A DNA stretch of 64,000 nucleotides from VRUE01 sp963703235 (lineage in GTDB: Bacteria; Actinomycetota; Thermoleophilia; Solirubrobacterales; 70-9), in contig OY969802.1 in assembly GCA_963703235.1 (NCBI GenBank), positions 1,798,001-1,862,000 on the forward strand, in the 5' to 3' direction. The position numbers and the translations under genes are program-made. The notes beneath the pieces are model-generated. The model was not told the DNA's origin. It saw nothing but the letters and a program-made list of their open reading frames with translations, and searched no databases. This document shows positions 21,301 to 27,931 of the stretch, in pieces (the first letter of the stretch is position 1; every line of letters begins with the position of its first letter).

Positions 21301-21630
21301 GGGCAGGGGTTCCGTGGCGGTGCAGGTGACCGTCTGGGCGACGACGCCACAGCTCAGGCCCCCCGAGCCTCCCGCGTCGATCGGGGTAAGGCCGGTGGGC
21401 AGAGTGTCGGTAAGAGTGATTTCGCCACTGGTGGGGGCGGCACCGAAGTTGCTGGCGAAAAGAGTGTATTCGAGGTCTTTGCTTGCTCCAGGGGCGAAGT
21501 TGGTCGGCACCGAGGTCAGGGTGAGCTTCCAGGCAGGGGCCGGTTCCGCCGCCCCTGCAGTCGCGGGAAGGAGTGCCAGGAGCGCAAGGACGGCGCTGAG
21601 AGAGACAAGTGAGGCGGTGCGGCGGATCAT
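18316..21630 (-). CDS. Large secreted protein of unknown family with an N-terminal DUF11-like domain
   Basis: 1104 aa; ATG at 21630 overlaps the upstream gene's TGA (ATGA); ends TAG 3 bp before the next ATG. Signal peptide about 1-27. Residues about 34-155 look like a DUF11/CARDB-type beta-sandwich (YTLFASNFG, ITLTDTLPTGL). The remainder aligns with the 941-aa protein at 9830-12655: LPKGMAVNPS, NPFESLIAIYL, AGPYKGAPLSIAVI, GPFDLGVVVVRAAL, ICTRVQFAADSCPKGSIYG, YLRSSDNELPD, GGKRGLVVNS. Ends in a Cys-plus-basic tail (CKGKKRKAQGNRRRAR). Function unknown; extracellular location expected. It sits between two near-identical propeller genes, so the operon grew partly by duplication. Confidence 0.87.
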   Translation of the reverse strand: MIRRTASLVSLSAVLALLALLPATAGAAEPAPAWKLTLTSVPTNFAPGASKDLEYTLFASNFGAAPTSGEITLTDTLPTGLTPIDAGGSGGLSCGVVAQTVTCTATEPLPPSRTLLVTISLEVGPLAEGSTVTNTATISGGGAAATQASTTTTISSNPAPFNFLAGEAGLFAPLTDVDGTPVTQAGGHPYQLMVGVGFPGERPSHFESLTGTEHPREVSIDLPPGVLGNPSALRTRCTEAQLNSQQFPGKGGCPESSQVGTIDVMAPLAGISFFYDSALYSMVPPPGAPAAFAFDAFGAGIFVHVIPSVRSDSDYGISARAGDILALDYHPLLGAQTGLWGDPSHPGHDNRRKTCLVPGPGDPPCPVEEPNTEAFLTMPGHCPGKPTVTKAHATSWEQPSVDQTAIYESSDLAGNPVSVEGCNALQFEPTISSQPTTNLADSPSGLEFELHQPQNTDLEGLSTAILKDATVTLPKGMAVNPSQADGLAVCTKEQIDLTTAVGETPAHFSKHPSECPDASKLGTVEVTSPLLAQYDEKQEVQRDPEGKPIPEPLHGSLYLAEPYQNPFESLIAIYLTVEDEKTGIFAKLAGEVIPDPVTGQLTTRFEENPQLPLEDVKLSLFGGARAPLITPPVCATHTTTSDLTPWSSPEGEDANPSDSFQTSVAPGGVACPSAEVGAPNAPSFSAGTIAPQAGSYSPFVLKLSRSDGSQRLAGIEATLPPGLSGKLAGVATCSEAQIATARARSNPLEGILEKKSPSCPASSELGTVDVAAGAGISPLHVEGRAYLAGPYKGAPLSIAVITPAVAGPFDLGVVVVRAALRVDPKTAQIHAVSDPLPTILEGVPLDVRQISMHMGRPQFTLNPTSCDPMQIAGIVTSALGQNASLFSPFQVGGCSQLPFKPKLSLRLKGGTKRADHPKLVATLRAKPGEANIAKAQVKLPRSAFLDQAHIRTICTRVQFAADSCPKGSIYGKATATTPILDYPISGNVYLRSSDNELPDLVVDLRGPAHQPIRIELAGRTDAVKGALRNSFDLLPDAPVSTFRLELFGGKRGLVVNSQNLCARKRRATVKLDGQNGMVFDSRPLVRSDCKGKKRKAQGNRRRAR

Positions 21631-24600
21631 CGGCGTGCTCCCTGGTTGGCGTTTGCTCGGTTGTGCTTTCGGTTGCGCTGTTTTTGCCCCGCGCAGCGGC
21701 CCCTGCCTTTCGCGCGCGCCACTCGCTTGCGCTTCGCGCAGCGCGGTTTTCCGTTGCGCCCGTCGGGGTTGGGGGGACCGACGAAGCTGGCGCTGCCGGG
21801 CGAGGGGCTTACCGGCGGCGGGGTCGGCGCCGGTTTGCAGGCATCTGCCTCGCAGATCGGCGGCGGCGGCTGGTTCTGGGCAGCAAGACCGCCCTCTACG
21901 CGGACGTCATAGACGTCTCGCAGCGCGTCCTTGTCCTGGCCGACCAGCTGCTCGGTGGTGAAGAGGAAGGCGTCATCGCCGCTCGCGGAGGCGTCGGCGA
22001 AGAGCGAGGGCTCGCTGCTCTCGCCGTTGGAGAGCAGGTAGAGACAGCCGCCGTTGGAGAAGGTGCCTTCGCAGGAGCCAGATCCTTCTGCCTCCCACAT
22101 GTATACGTCTAGGCAGGTGGGGAAGATCTGGTTTTTCGAGCCGCTCCGCGGGCAGCCGTCCAAGCCGTTGACGTCGGCACCGACCAGCGCGTCTGTCGTC
22201 TCGAAGAAGACCCGCTCGCCGTCGGCGGAGAGGTTTCGGGTCGTCAGCGCTGATCCCCGCGCGGGAACCAGCGCCGACGGGGTCATCCTCGCCAGCGTCG
22301 GTATTCCCGTCGGCGGCGCGACGCTCGGCGCCGCCCCGGTCGGGTTGCAGGAGACGCAACTGAGGCCCTCCCCCACCCGGTAGCGGTAGAACTGCGGGAC
22401 GCCTTCGTTCTCGTACTCGCTGAGCTTCTCCTGGGAGCGGAAGAGCAGGGTTTGCCCGTCGGGGCTGACGCGGGAGGTCTTCTGGAAGCTGTTGAGAGTA
22501 AGGCCCATCTGCGGGGTCGCAGAAGCCGACCAATTGGCCACGTCGCTCTTGCCCATCTCACCCGTTGCGTCGAGCCGCACGACGAAGCTGATCTGCGCCC
22601 CGCCGCCTTCCATTTCGCGCCAGAGGTAGAGGTTGCAGTTGCCGCTCCCGCCCGCCACCGGCCCCTCGCAGTTCCCCGGCGTCGCCGGCCCGCCCCCATC
22701 GAGGTCGCCGTTGGCGGCGAAGTAGACGTGGGTGCCGTCCTGGGAGATGCCGAGCACTCCCTGGACGTCGGCGCCGTTGGCATCGTCGGTGTCGAGGACC
22801 AGGTCAGACAGCTTCTCCCCCGTCGCGCTGTGGTCGTAGCGGTAGAGGTCGTTGCCCGCGTTGGGGACGACCTCCTGGTTGGCCGACCAGTGGATGTGGG
22901 TGGGGTCGACCGCCAGCCCCTGCGGGTGCCTGGCGCCTTTGACGAATTCCAGCTCGACTTCGGTGATCGCGCCCGGGTTGTTGAGTTTGGCCCGCCCGAT
23001 CACGTCGTTTTTCTCATCGGCCCAGTAGAGCCGGTCGCCAGCGACGGCGATGCCGCGGAAGCGGTCGCTTTCGCTCGTGAAGAGGAGCACGGCGATGCCT
23101 TTCGGTTCGGCCAGCGGGACCCGCCGTATGCCTCCGGCGATGCCTTGGGTGAAGTAGAGGTAGGTGGCGTCGAGCACCACTCCCGCCGCGTTAAAACCGA
23201 AGGGCTCGCCGCCTTCATCCACCGTCCAGGGCTGGATCACTTCCCCGCCTTCGATCGTGGCGCGGGCGATGCCCTTAGTGAGGAAGGGAAATACAGTGCC
23301 GCTCCCCGCGTTCGCCCAGTAGATGTGAGTAGTGTTGACCGCGATCCCCTGCGGGTTGTGAGCACCGGTGATGAAGCTCGGTTTGACTTCTTCGCCGTCG
23401 AGCTCCGCCCGCCCGATCGTGCCGTTGCCGTTCTGGCCGTCGACGGCGTCGGTCCAGTAGACGTGTTCGGAGTCGGTCGTCACCCACTGGGGTTTGACGG
23501 GAGCTTCGATGAAGCTCGGGTCGACTTCGGTCGTGCCGTCGAGGGTGGCGCGGCCGATCGTGCCGGCTTTGGGGTCGGCCCAGTAGACGTGGGAGCCGTT
23601 CACGGCGACCCCCAAGGCGGAGGCGGGAAGGAAGCCGAGGTCTTTGCCTTCGCCTTCCAGGTTCGCACGGGCGATCGCCGGCGCTTCTGGTTCGGGCCCG
23701 GTAGTGGCGTCGTCGGTCAGCTTCTCCGAGGAGGTGAAGAAGGTCTTGGTGCCGTCTTGGCTGGCGCCCATGAAGGCGGCGGGCTGGGTTCCGGCGGCGT
23801 CGCTTCCTTCGAACCCTGAGCCGTTGGTCTTCGCGGTCGCCGAGACGTGGATCGTGCAGGCCTTGGCCGCTTCGGTGCAGTTGCCTTCGATGTCGAGCGC
23901 GCTCTGTGGCTGGCTCGGGTTGAGGCGCAGGTAGAGCTGCCCGGTTCCCGCTGCGGTGAAGTAGAGCGAGCCCTCGGGGGTTACGGCGCGCTGTTCCTGG
24001 AGGTAGTAGCTGCGCGCGGTGCCGCCGGTTGAGAGGGTGGCCGGGCTGACGCCTTTCACCCAGTCATAGGGGCCGGCGAAGGCGCCTTGGGGGGGGCTCT
24101 GGCCGTCGTTTAGGACGCTGGCGAGGCCGATCTCGCCGCTGTCGCGATCCCAGGCGTAGAGGTTGGAGTCCCCTTCGAGAGCCGCTGGGGTCAGTTTGGC
24201 GTCGGCTTCGAAGATCGCCTTGGAGCCGTCGGCGGAGGCGCCGGCGTAGCGGGGGGCCAGGCCGGGGGTGTAGTCGACGATCGTCTCCAGCGGCCCACCG
24301 TCGCCGGGGCGCCTCAGGAGCGTCGTCAGCTCGGGTTCGGTCAGTTTGGTCGCCTCGTCGAAGACCGCCGAGAAGTCGGGCAGCCAGCCGATCGCGTGGG
24401 CCTTCTGGCCGGTTGCCGCGGGGGGCAGGAGGCCTTCGGTGAACCAGCCTCCTGCGCCGCGGCTTGCCAGGTAGAGGGGCATTTCCTGGGAGCCTTCTGC
24501 GCCGGGGAAGCCGGCGTCGCTCATGAAGGTGATGCCGTTGCCCGTGGGCGTCGCCTGGACAAAGGAGGAAAAGCCGATCGCGTGGCCGCCGTTCTTCTGC

Positions 24601-25124
24601 ACGGGGGAGGCCTGCTCATAGGCGCGGCAGTCGGGAAGGTGGGCGGAGGGCAGATCAGTGCGGAAGGCGTCGTTCGGGCAGGGGTCGAAGAGAGGCGGGG
24701 GCAGATGGGTGGTGAAGGTGCGCTCGGGGCCGACGGTCGGGCCCGAGGGGCTGGAGGCGCGCAGGCGGTAGTGGTAGGTGGTGGCGGGAGTTAGGCCTTC
24801 GATCTGCACGGAGACCTCAACGCCTTTGTTCCCGGCGGGAATGGTCGGCGGGGAAGCGGGCGCTTTGGCGGGATTGGCGAAGCCTTCTGCTTCATAGCCC
24901 GCCCGATCGACGTAGTCGAGCTGGTATTTCGTCGGTTTTTCTTCTGGGTTTACGGTCGCCGCGATCGTCGCCGAGGTTTCTCCCACCTGGGTGGCTTTGG
25001 TGTTGGAGATCAGCGGCGGGCCGGCGGCTTGGGCGGGGGGGGCTGCGAGGGAGAGGGCTAGGGAGACGAAGAGAGCAGTGAGGATCGTGCGGCCCCGTGC
25101 CGAACCTCTTAGCTGGTGCGTCAT
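21627..25124 (-). CDS. Secreted Fn3/YWTD/TolB-like propeller protein (intact copy)
   Basis: 1165 aa. Signal peptide about 1-33 (AQA end), Fn3-like domain about 36-135, then a TolB/WD40-like propeller interrupted by LDLR class B-like repeats (HVYWADPKAGTIGRATLDG, HVYWTDAVDGQNGNGTIG, HIYWANAGSG). A cysteine cluster SCVSCNPTGAAPS and a Pro-rich linker come before the basic C-terminal tail (CAKRKRVARAKGRGRC). Such propellers usually bind protein or glycan; no enzyme motif is visible. The ATG at 25124 overlaps the stop of a 13-codon leader ORF (ATGA) and has GCGAGAGGAA upstream as a Shine-Dalgarno. First large gene of the operon running to 6865. Confidence 0.88.
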   Translation of the reverse strand: MTHQLRGSARGRTILTALFVSLALSLAAPPAQAAGPPLISNTKATQVGETSATIAATVNPEEKPTKYQLDYVDRAGYEAEGFANPAKAPASPPTIPAGNKGVEVSVQIEGLTPATTYHYRLRASSPSGPTVGPERTFTTHLPPPLFDPCPNDAFRTDLPSAHLPDCRAYEQASPVQKNGGHAIGFSSFVQATPTGNGITFMSDAGFPGAEGSQEMPLYLASRGAGGWFTEGLLPPAATGQKAHAIGWLPDFSAVFDEATKLTEPELTTLLRRPGDGGPLETIVDYTPGLAPRYAGASADGSKAIFEADAKLTPAALEGDSNLYAWDRDSGEIGLASVLNDGQSPPQGAFAGPYDWVKGVSPATLSTGGTARSYYLQEQRAVTPEGSLYFTAAGTGQLYLRLNPSQPQSALDIEGNCTEAAKACTIHVSATAKTNGSGFEGSDAAGTQPAAFMGASQDGTKTFFTSSEKLTDDATTGPEPEAPAIARANLEGEGKDLGFLPASALGVAVNGSHVYWADPKAGTIGRATLDGTTEVDPSFIEAPVKPQWVTTDSEHVYWTDAVDGQNGNGTIGRAELDGEEVKPSFITGAHNPQGIAVNTTHIYWANAGSGTVFPFLTKGIARATIEGGEVIQPWTVDEGGEPFGFNAAGVVLDATYLYFTQGIAGGIRRVPLAEPKGIAVLLFTSESDRFRGIAVAGDRLYWADEKNDVIGRAKLNNPGAITEVELEFVKGARHPQGLAVDPTHIHWSANQEVVPNAGNDLYRYDHSATGEKLSDLVLDTDDANGADVQGVLGISQDGTHVYFAANGDLDGGGPATPGNCEGPVAGGSGNCNLYLWREMEGGGAQISFVVRLDATGEMGKSDVANWSASATPQMGLTLNSFQKTSRVSPDGQTLLFRSQEKLSEYENEGVPQFYRYRVGEGLSCVSCNPTGAAPSVAPPTGIPTLARMTPSALVPARGSALTTRNLSADGERVFFETTDALVGADVNGLDGCPRSGSKNQIFPTCLDVYMWEAEGSGSCEGTFSNGGCLYLLSNGESSEPSLFADASASGDDAFLFTTEQLVGQDKDALRDVYDVRVEGGLAAQNQPPPPICEADACKPAPTPPPVSPSPGSASFVGPPNPDGRNGKPRCAKRKRVARAKGRGRCAGQKQRNRKHNRANANQGARR
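21693..25034. repeat. Segmental repeat copy 1 (paired with 14931-18257)
   Basis: Partner of the repeat at 14931-18257. The longest locally divergent stretches are around 22280-22330 (where this copy carries a few extra codons), 22485-22580 and 23075-23210; other stretches are near-identical, a mosaic consistent with gene conversion. Confidence 0.9.
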
Positions 25125-25179
25125 TTTAGTTCCTCTCGCAACGCTCTTAGCTGGTGTGTCATTTTTTAGTTCCTCTCGC
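25106..25179. repeat. Tandem duplication of the ribosome-binding/start region
   Basis: 25106-25139 and 25144-25179 are near-identical units of 34 and 36 nt, differing by one substitution and two extra T. On the minus strand each contains GCGAGAGGAACT, an ATG, and codons for MTHQLR. The duplication therefore created two start sites 38 nt apart. Confidence 0.9.
25121..25162 (-). CDS. 13-residue leader ORF overlapping the propeller gene start
   Basis: Reads MTHQLRALREELK then TGA; the TGA shares bases with the ATG of the 1165-aa gene (ATGA). It has its own GAGAGGAACT Shine-Dalgarno. It clearly arose by tandem duplication of the downstream start region. Translation coupling to the first large gene is likely by analogy with the other ATGA junctions of this operon. 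Whether the peptide itself matters is unknown. Confidence 0.6.
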   Translation of the reverse strand: MTHQLRALREELK

Positions 25180-25200
25180 CGCGACAGCTCATCGCGATGT

Positions 25201-25239
25201 GGATGAGCCCGGACAGTTGCGAGCCATCCAGGCTCATCC
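25201..25239. terminator. Hairpin between the collagen-like gene and the propeller operon
   Basis: GGATGAGCC (25201-25209) and GGCTCATCC (25231-25239) are perfect 9-bp arms around a 21-nt loop, just after the collagen-like gene's stop and before the leader ORF. There is no T-run, so it may be an attenuator or processing hairpin rather than a full intrinsic terminator. The gap is only 87 bp, leaving read-through into the operon possible. Confidence 0.45.
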
Positions 25240-25249
25240 CCTTCGTCGA

Positions 25250-26077
25250 CTAAGGAGCCAGTTCAGCGGTCACGGCCCAAGCGCCGTACGCAAACCAGTC
25301 TTCGGTCGGTTCGAATTTGAGGAGGGCGCCGCTCTCGCTGGCGGCGTCTTCGACGACGGCGCTGAGGGTAAATATTTTCGGTGCCAGAGTGCCGGATAGC
25401 GCGGCTTCGAATACGCACAGCTCACCCGGGGCGGCGACCGGGTTGTTGACGCCCCCTTCGGGACCACACTCGGGGTTTTCTTCAAGGATCTGTTCGAAGA
25501 AGGTGACGAAGTGGACATCGTCTTCCCCCAGCTCCGAGGCCAGTTTGATCGGGAAGGAGATCGAGGTATAGGCGGTCGCGGGCGACGCAGGACCGCTCGC
25601 AGCCCAGGCCCCCGTCAAGGTCGCGCCGGGGGGAAGCTCGTTGTCGGGGACCCAGGGTTTGCCATCTTCGCCGGCCTCGCCCTGTTCGCCGTTGCAGATT
25701 TCGGTGCTGGCTTGCCCTTCGACCATGACGCCGCCTCGTCCTCCGCATTCAGGGTCGCCGAATTCGATTTCGGTGGCGGTGACGGATTTGCCGGCGGCGC
25801 CAGGATCGCCTTTGGCGCCTTTTTCGCCATTGGCTCCGTTAGCACCGTCTTTGCCGTTGGCACCGGCGGGTCCTTGCGGCCCGGCCGGTCCGGCGGGACC
25901 GGCCGGGCCCGGTTTACCGGGTTTTCCCGGTTTGCCCGGTTTGCCCCTTTTGGCGGAGGCGGTGGCGCCGTCGCCTGAGTCGTTGGCGGCGTAGGCGCCG
26001 CCGAGCATCGCGAAGACGAGGGCGATCACCGAGATCGCGCCCGGGATGCCGAAGCGGTTGCGTAGCGGTGAGAGCAT
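25250..26077 (-). CDS. Exported collagen-like repeat protein
   Basis: 275 aa, ATG at 26077 with an AAGGAGAAGAGA Shine-Dalgarno. One N-terminal hydrophobic segment (about 12-31, signal peptide or anchor) precedes 18 uninterrupted Gly-X-Y triplets from Gly45 to Gly96, first GKP repeats, then GPA, then mixed charged triplets such as GEK and GDP. A C-terminal domain of about 175 residues with four cysteines follows and is of unknown fold. Bacterial collagen-like proteins form triple helices at the cell surface, often with a globular trimerisation or binding domain. It has its own promoter at 26213-26242 and lies just upstream of the secreted-propeller operon on the same strand. Confidence 0.88.
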   Translation of the reverse strand: MLSPLRNRFGIPGAISVIALVFAMLGGAYAANDSGDGATASAKRGKPGKPGKPGKPGPAGPAGPAGPQGPAGANGKDGANGANGEKGAKGDPGAAGKSVTATEIEFGDPECGGRGGVMVEGQASTEICNGEQGEAGEDGKPWVPDNELPPGATLTGAWAASGPASPATAYTSISFPIKLASELGEDDVHFVTFFEQILEENPECGPEGGVNNPVAAPGELCVFEAALSGTLAPKIFTLSAVVEDAASESGALLKFEPTEDWFAYGAWAVTAELAP

Positions 26078-26188
26078 CTAGAATCTCTTCTCCTTGTCCC
26101 GTGAGCCCCTCTGCCGGCCGCTTCCCTTGGCGGCTCCCGTGAAGCTCGGTTATGTCCCTGAAGCCCTGCCCGTCCCTACGAGCTGAAC

Positions 26189-26206
26189 TGTTCCGTACAT
26201 GGAACA
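26189..26206. promoter_or_regulatory. Palindromic operator-like site at the collagen-like gene promoter
   Basis: TGTTCC-N6-GGAACA palindrome beginning 7 nt downstream of the -10 box, so it covers the expected transcription start. This is a classical repressor position. No regulator is identified. It does not match the actinobacterial LexA consensus well. Confidence 0.5.
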
Positions 26207-26212
26207 ACCAGA

Positions 26213-26242
26213 AAGATAGACAGTTGCGGACATAAAAGTCAA
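26213..26242 (-). promoter_or_regulatory. Sigma-70-type promoter for the collagen-like gene
   Basis: On the minus strand TTGACT (26242-26237), an 18-nt spacer, then TATCTT (26218-26213). This is the closest match to the housekeeping consensus noticed in the window. It lies in the 264-bp gap between the collagen-like and Fic genes, leaving a 5' leader of roughly 130 nt. Confidence 0.6.
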
Positions 26243-26341
26243 GCGAGGTTCGCAAAAGCGTCACGACAGGCACGAGCGAGGCCGTTCCCAAGACCGCTGC
26301 GATCCCTTCGCTGTGGGGAAAACCTGGGTACGCGCGTGTCT

Positions 26342-27835
26342 TTAAGCCGGAGCGGGGTCGAGCAGTACCAGGCCCCGTTCTTCTGCCTCGTCGGGTGCGA
26401 CGAGGGCGTTGGTCCGCTCGAGGTGGCGGAGCGCCCGTGACATGTTCGACCAGTCGACGAGCGAGGACCAGCGCTGAGCACGCTCGGCCATTTTCAACAG
26501 CGGCTCGGGGTTCGCCTGGCGACTCAACGCCCGCAAAGCACCGAGGTAGTCGGCTCGATAGCAGAGGGGGACCATGACCCGGCACTGACCGGCGGCGCTC
26601 AGCTCGGCGTTGAGCAGGGCCCGGGAGACGCGGCCGTTGCCGTCGGCGAAGGGGTGGACCTCGCTGACGGCGAACATCGCGAAGAGGGCCCGGGGGAAGC
26701 CGGCGGGGAGGGTCTCATAGAAGCTCCAGGCCTCGCGCAGGGTGCCGAGGACGAGGTCGGGGGCGACGAAGCTGGTCCCCCCCGCCCGGTTGGCGTGCTG
26801 CTTCCATTCGCCGGGGGCTTTGTTGGGGCGTTTCTCCAGAATGCGCCGGTTCAGCAGCCGCAGGAGCTCAGCGAAGTCGTCGGCGTCGCTCGGCGTGTGG
26901 GCGCGCAGCGCGGGGTCGGTGACGACGCCGAAGGTGCCAAGGACATCATGCGCGTCTTCCGGTCGCTCCTCGGGGATGACGCCGCCGAAGACGATCTCCT
27001 CCGCCTCCTCGACCTCGAACTCGGTGCCCTCGATGAAGTTCGAGAAGTAGGCCTCGAAGAAGGCGAAGACGCGCTCTGGATCGGCGGGCTCGGGGCGCAG
27101 CGCCGCGACGTGGCCGGCAAGGGCGCCGTGCAGCCTCTCGAAGAGGGCGACCCGGGCGGCATCGAAAGGGTCGCGGCGACTCCGGGCCCGCCCGGGCTCG
27201 GTGACCAGGCGGGTGTCGCCGGTCCCGAGCAGCGCGGAGATCAGCTCGTCGAGCTGCTGGCGCTGCTCCGGCTCGGCGGAGAGGGTCGGGGCGAGTTCGC
27301 GGGCCTCGTCCCTGAGCCGCAGCAGGTCCCCCTCTCCGCGGTTGCGGGCGATCCGCTCCAACCACTCCTCCAGCTCGGCACGGGTCAGGGTCCGAGGCAC
27401 TCCAACCCGGCCGCGCGAGGGACGCACGTTTTCGAGCGCGGTGCGGGCCTCGCCGCTGCGGTAGAGAGGACCGAACTCCATGTCGCCCTCGGCCGGGCCG
27501 GGGCCGGAGCGAGGCCGAAGAACGAGCCCGGGCAGCCGTACGGCGGTGGGATTCGCCGGCTCGGGCCCGGAGTCGAGGAAGAGCGAGCCGTCGGCCGCCG
27601 GTCGGGCTTCCACCGCCGAGCGACCGACCAGTACCGCGCCGGGGAAGTACAGTGCCGCGACGTCCATCCAGCGGCGTCGCAGCAGGCGCTCGGCCGGCTC
27701 GTCGAGGTTCCAGGTGTAGAGGCCACGCGCGAGGCGGCGCAGCTCACCACGGCGCAGGGCGCGGCCGGCGGCGTCCGCGTCGGCAGGCCGGAAGACCTCC
27801 GGTTCGCCCGAAAAGCTCTGTTTAGCGTCCGCCAT
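26342..27835 (-). CDS. Fic-domain protein with an N-terminal AbiEi-like domain
   Basis: 497 aa. Residues about 12-150 resemble AbiEi-type antitoxin/regulator domains (RGELRRLARGLYTW, GAVLVGRSAV). The C-terminal half is a Fic domain with the full catalytic motif HPFADGNGRVSR (His394-Arg405). Just before the Fic fold is SNFIEG (265-270), matching the inhibitory (S/T)xxxE(G/N) helix of self-restrained Fic AMP-transferases. Fic enzymes transfer AMP or related groups from nucleotides to protein side chains; the target here is unknown. AbiEi proteins are DNA-binding antitoxins of type IV toxin-antitoxin systems, so this looks like regulator and effector in one chain (inference). A perfect inverted repeat directly upstream supports autoregulation. 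Confidence 0.88.
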   Translation of the reverse strand: MADAKQSFSGEPEVFRPADADAAGRALRRGELRRLARGLYTWNLDEPAERLLRRRWMDVAALYFPGAVLVGRSAVEARPAADGSLFLDSGPEPANPTAVRLPGLVLRPRSGPGPAEGDMEFGPLYRSGEARTALENVRPSRGRVGVPRTLTRAELEEWLERIARNRGEGDLLRLRDEARELAPTLSAEPEQRQQLDELISALLGTGDTRLVTEPGRARSRRDPFDAARVALFERLHGALAGHVAALRPEPADPERVFAFFEAYFSNFIEGTEFEVEEAEEIVFGGVIPEERPEDAHDVLGTFGVVTDPALRAHTPSDADDFAELLRLLNRRILEKRPNKAPGEWKQHANRAGGTSFVAPDLVLGTLREAWSFYETLPAGFPRALFAMFAVSEVHPFADGNGRVSRALLNAELSAAGQCRVMVPLCYRADYLGALRALSRQANPEPLLKMAERAQRWSSLVDWSNMSRALRHLERTNALVAPDEAEERGLVLLDPAPA

Positions 27836-27853
27836 CCGCGGGTCTTTCGTCGA

Positions 27854-27886
27854 TTTCTCCCAGTTAAGGGGGAGAAAGAGACGATA
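27854..27886 (-). promoter_or_regulatory. Operator-like inverted repeat and -10 upstream of the AbiEi-Fic gene
   Basis: TTTCTCCC (27854-27861) and GGGAGAAA (27870-27877) are perfect 8-bp arms with an 8-nt centre, 18 bp before the start codon. On the minus strand a TATCGT hexamer (27886-27881) lies 3 bp upstream of the repeat. AbiEi antitoxins are known to bind inverted repeats in their own promoters, so autorepression by the fused N-terminal domain is plausible. Confidence 0.55.
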
Positions 27887-27931
27887 ACCGCTGTTTAAGA
27901 CGTGGCGGGCGCCTACGCGCCGTCGCCGTCT

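Noticed and set aside
25201..25239. Strong intrinsic terminator after the collagen-like gene
   Set aside because: Stem is good but loop is 21 nt and no T-run follows, so kept only as a possible attenuator or weak terminator.
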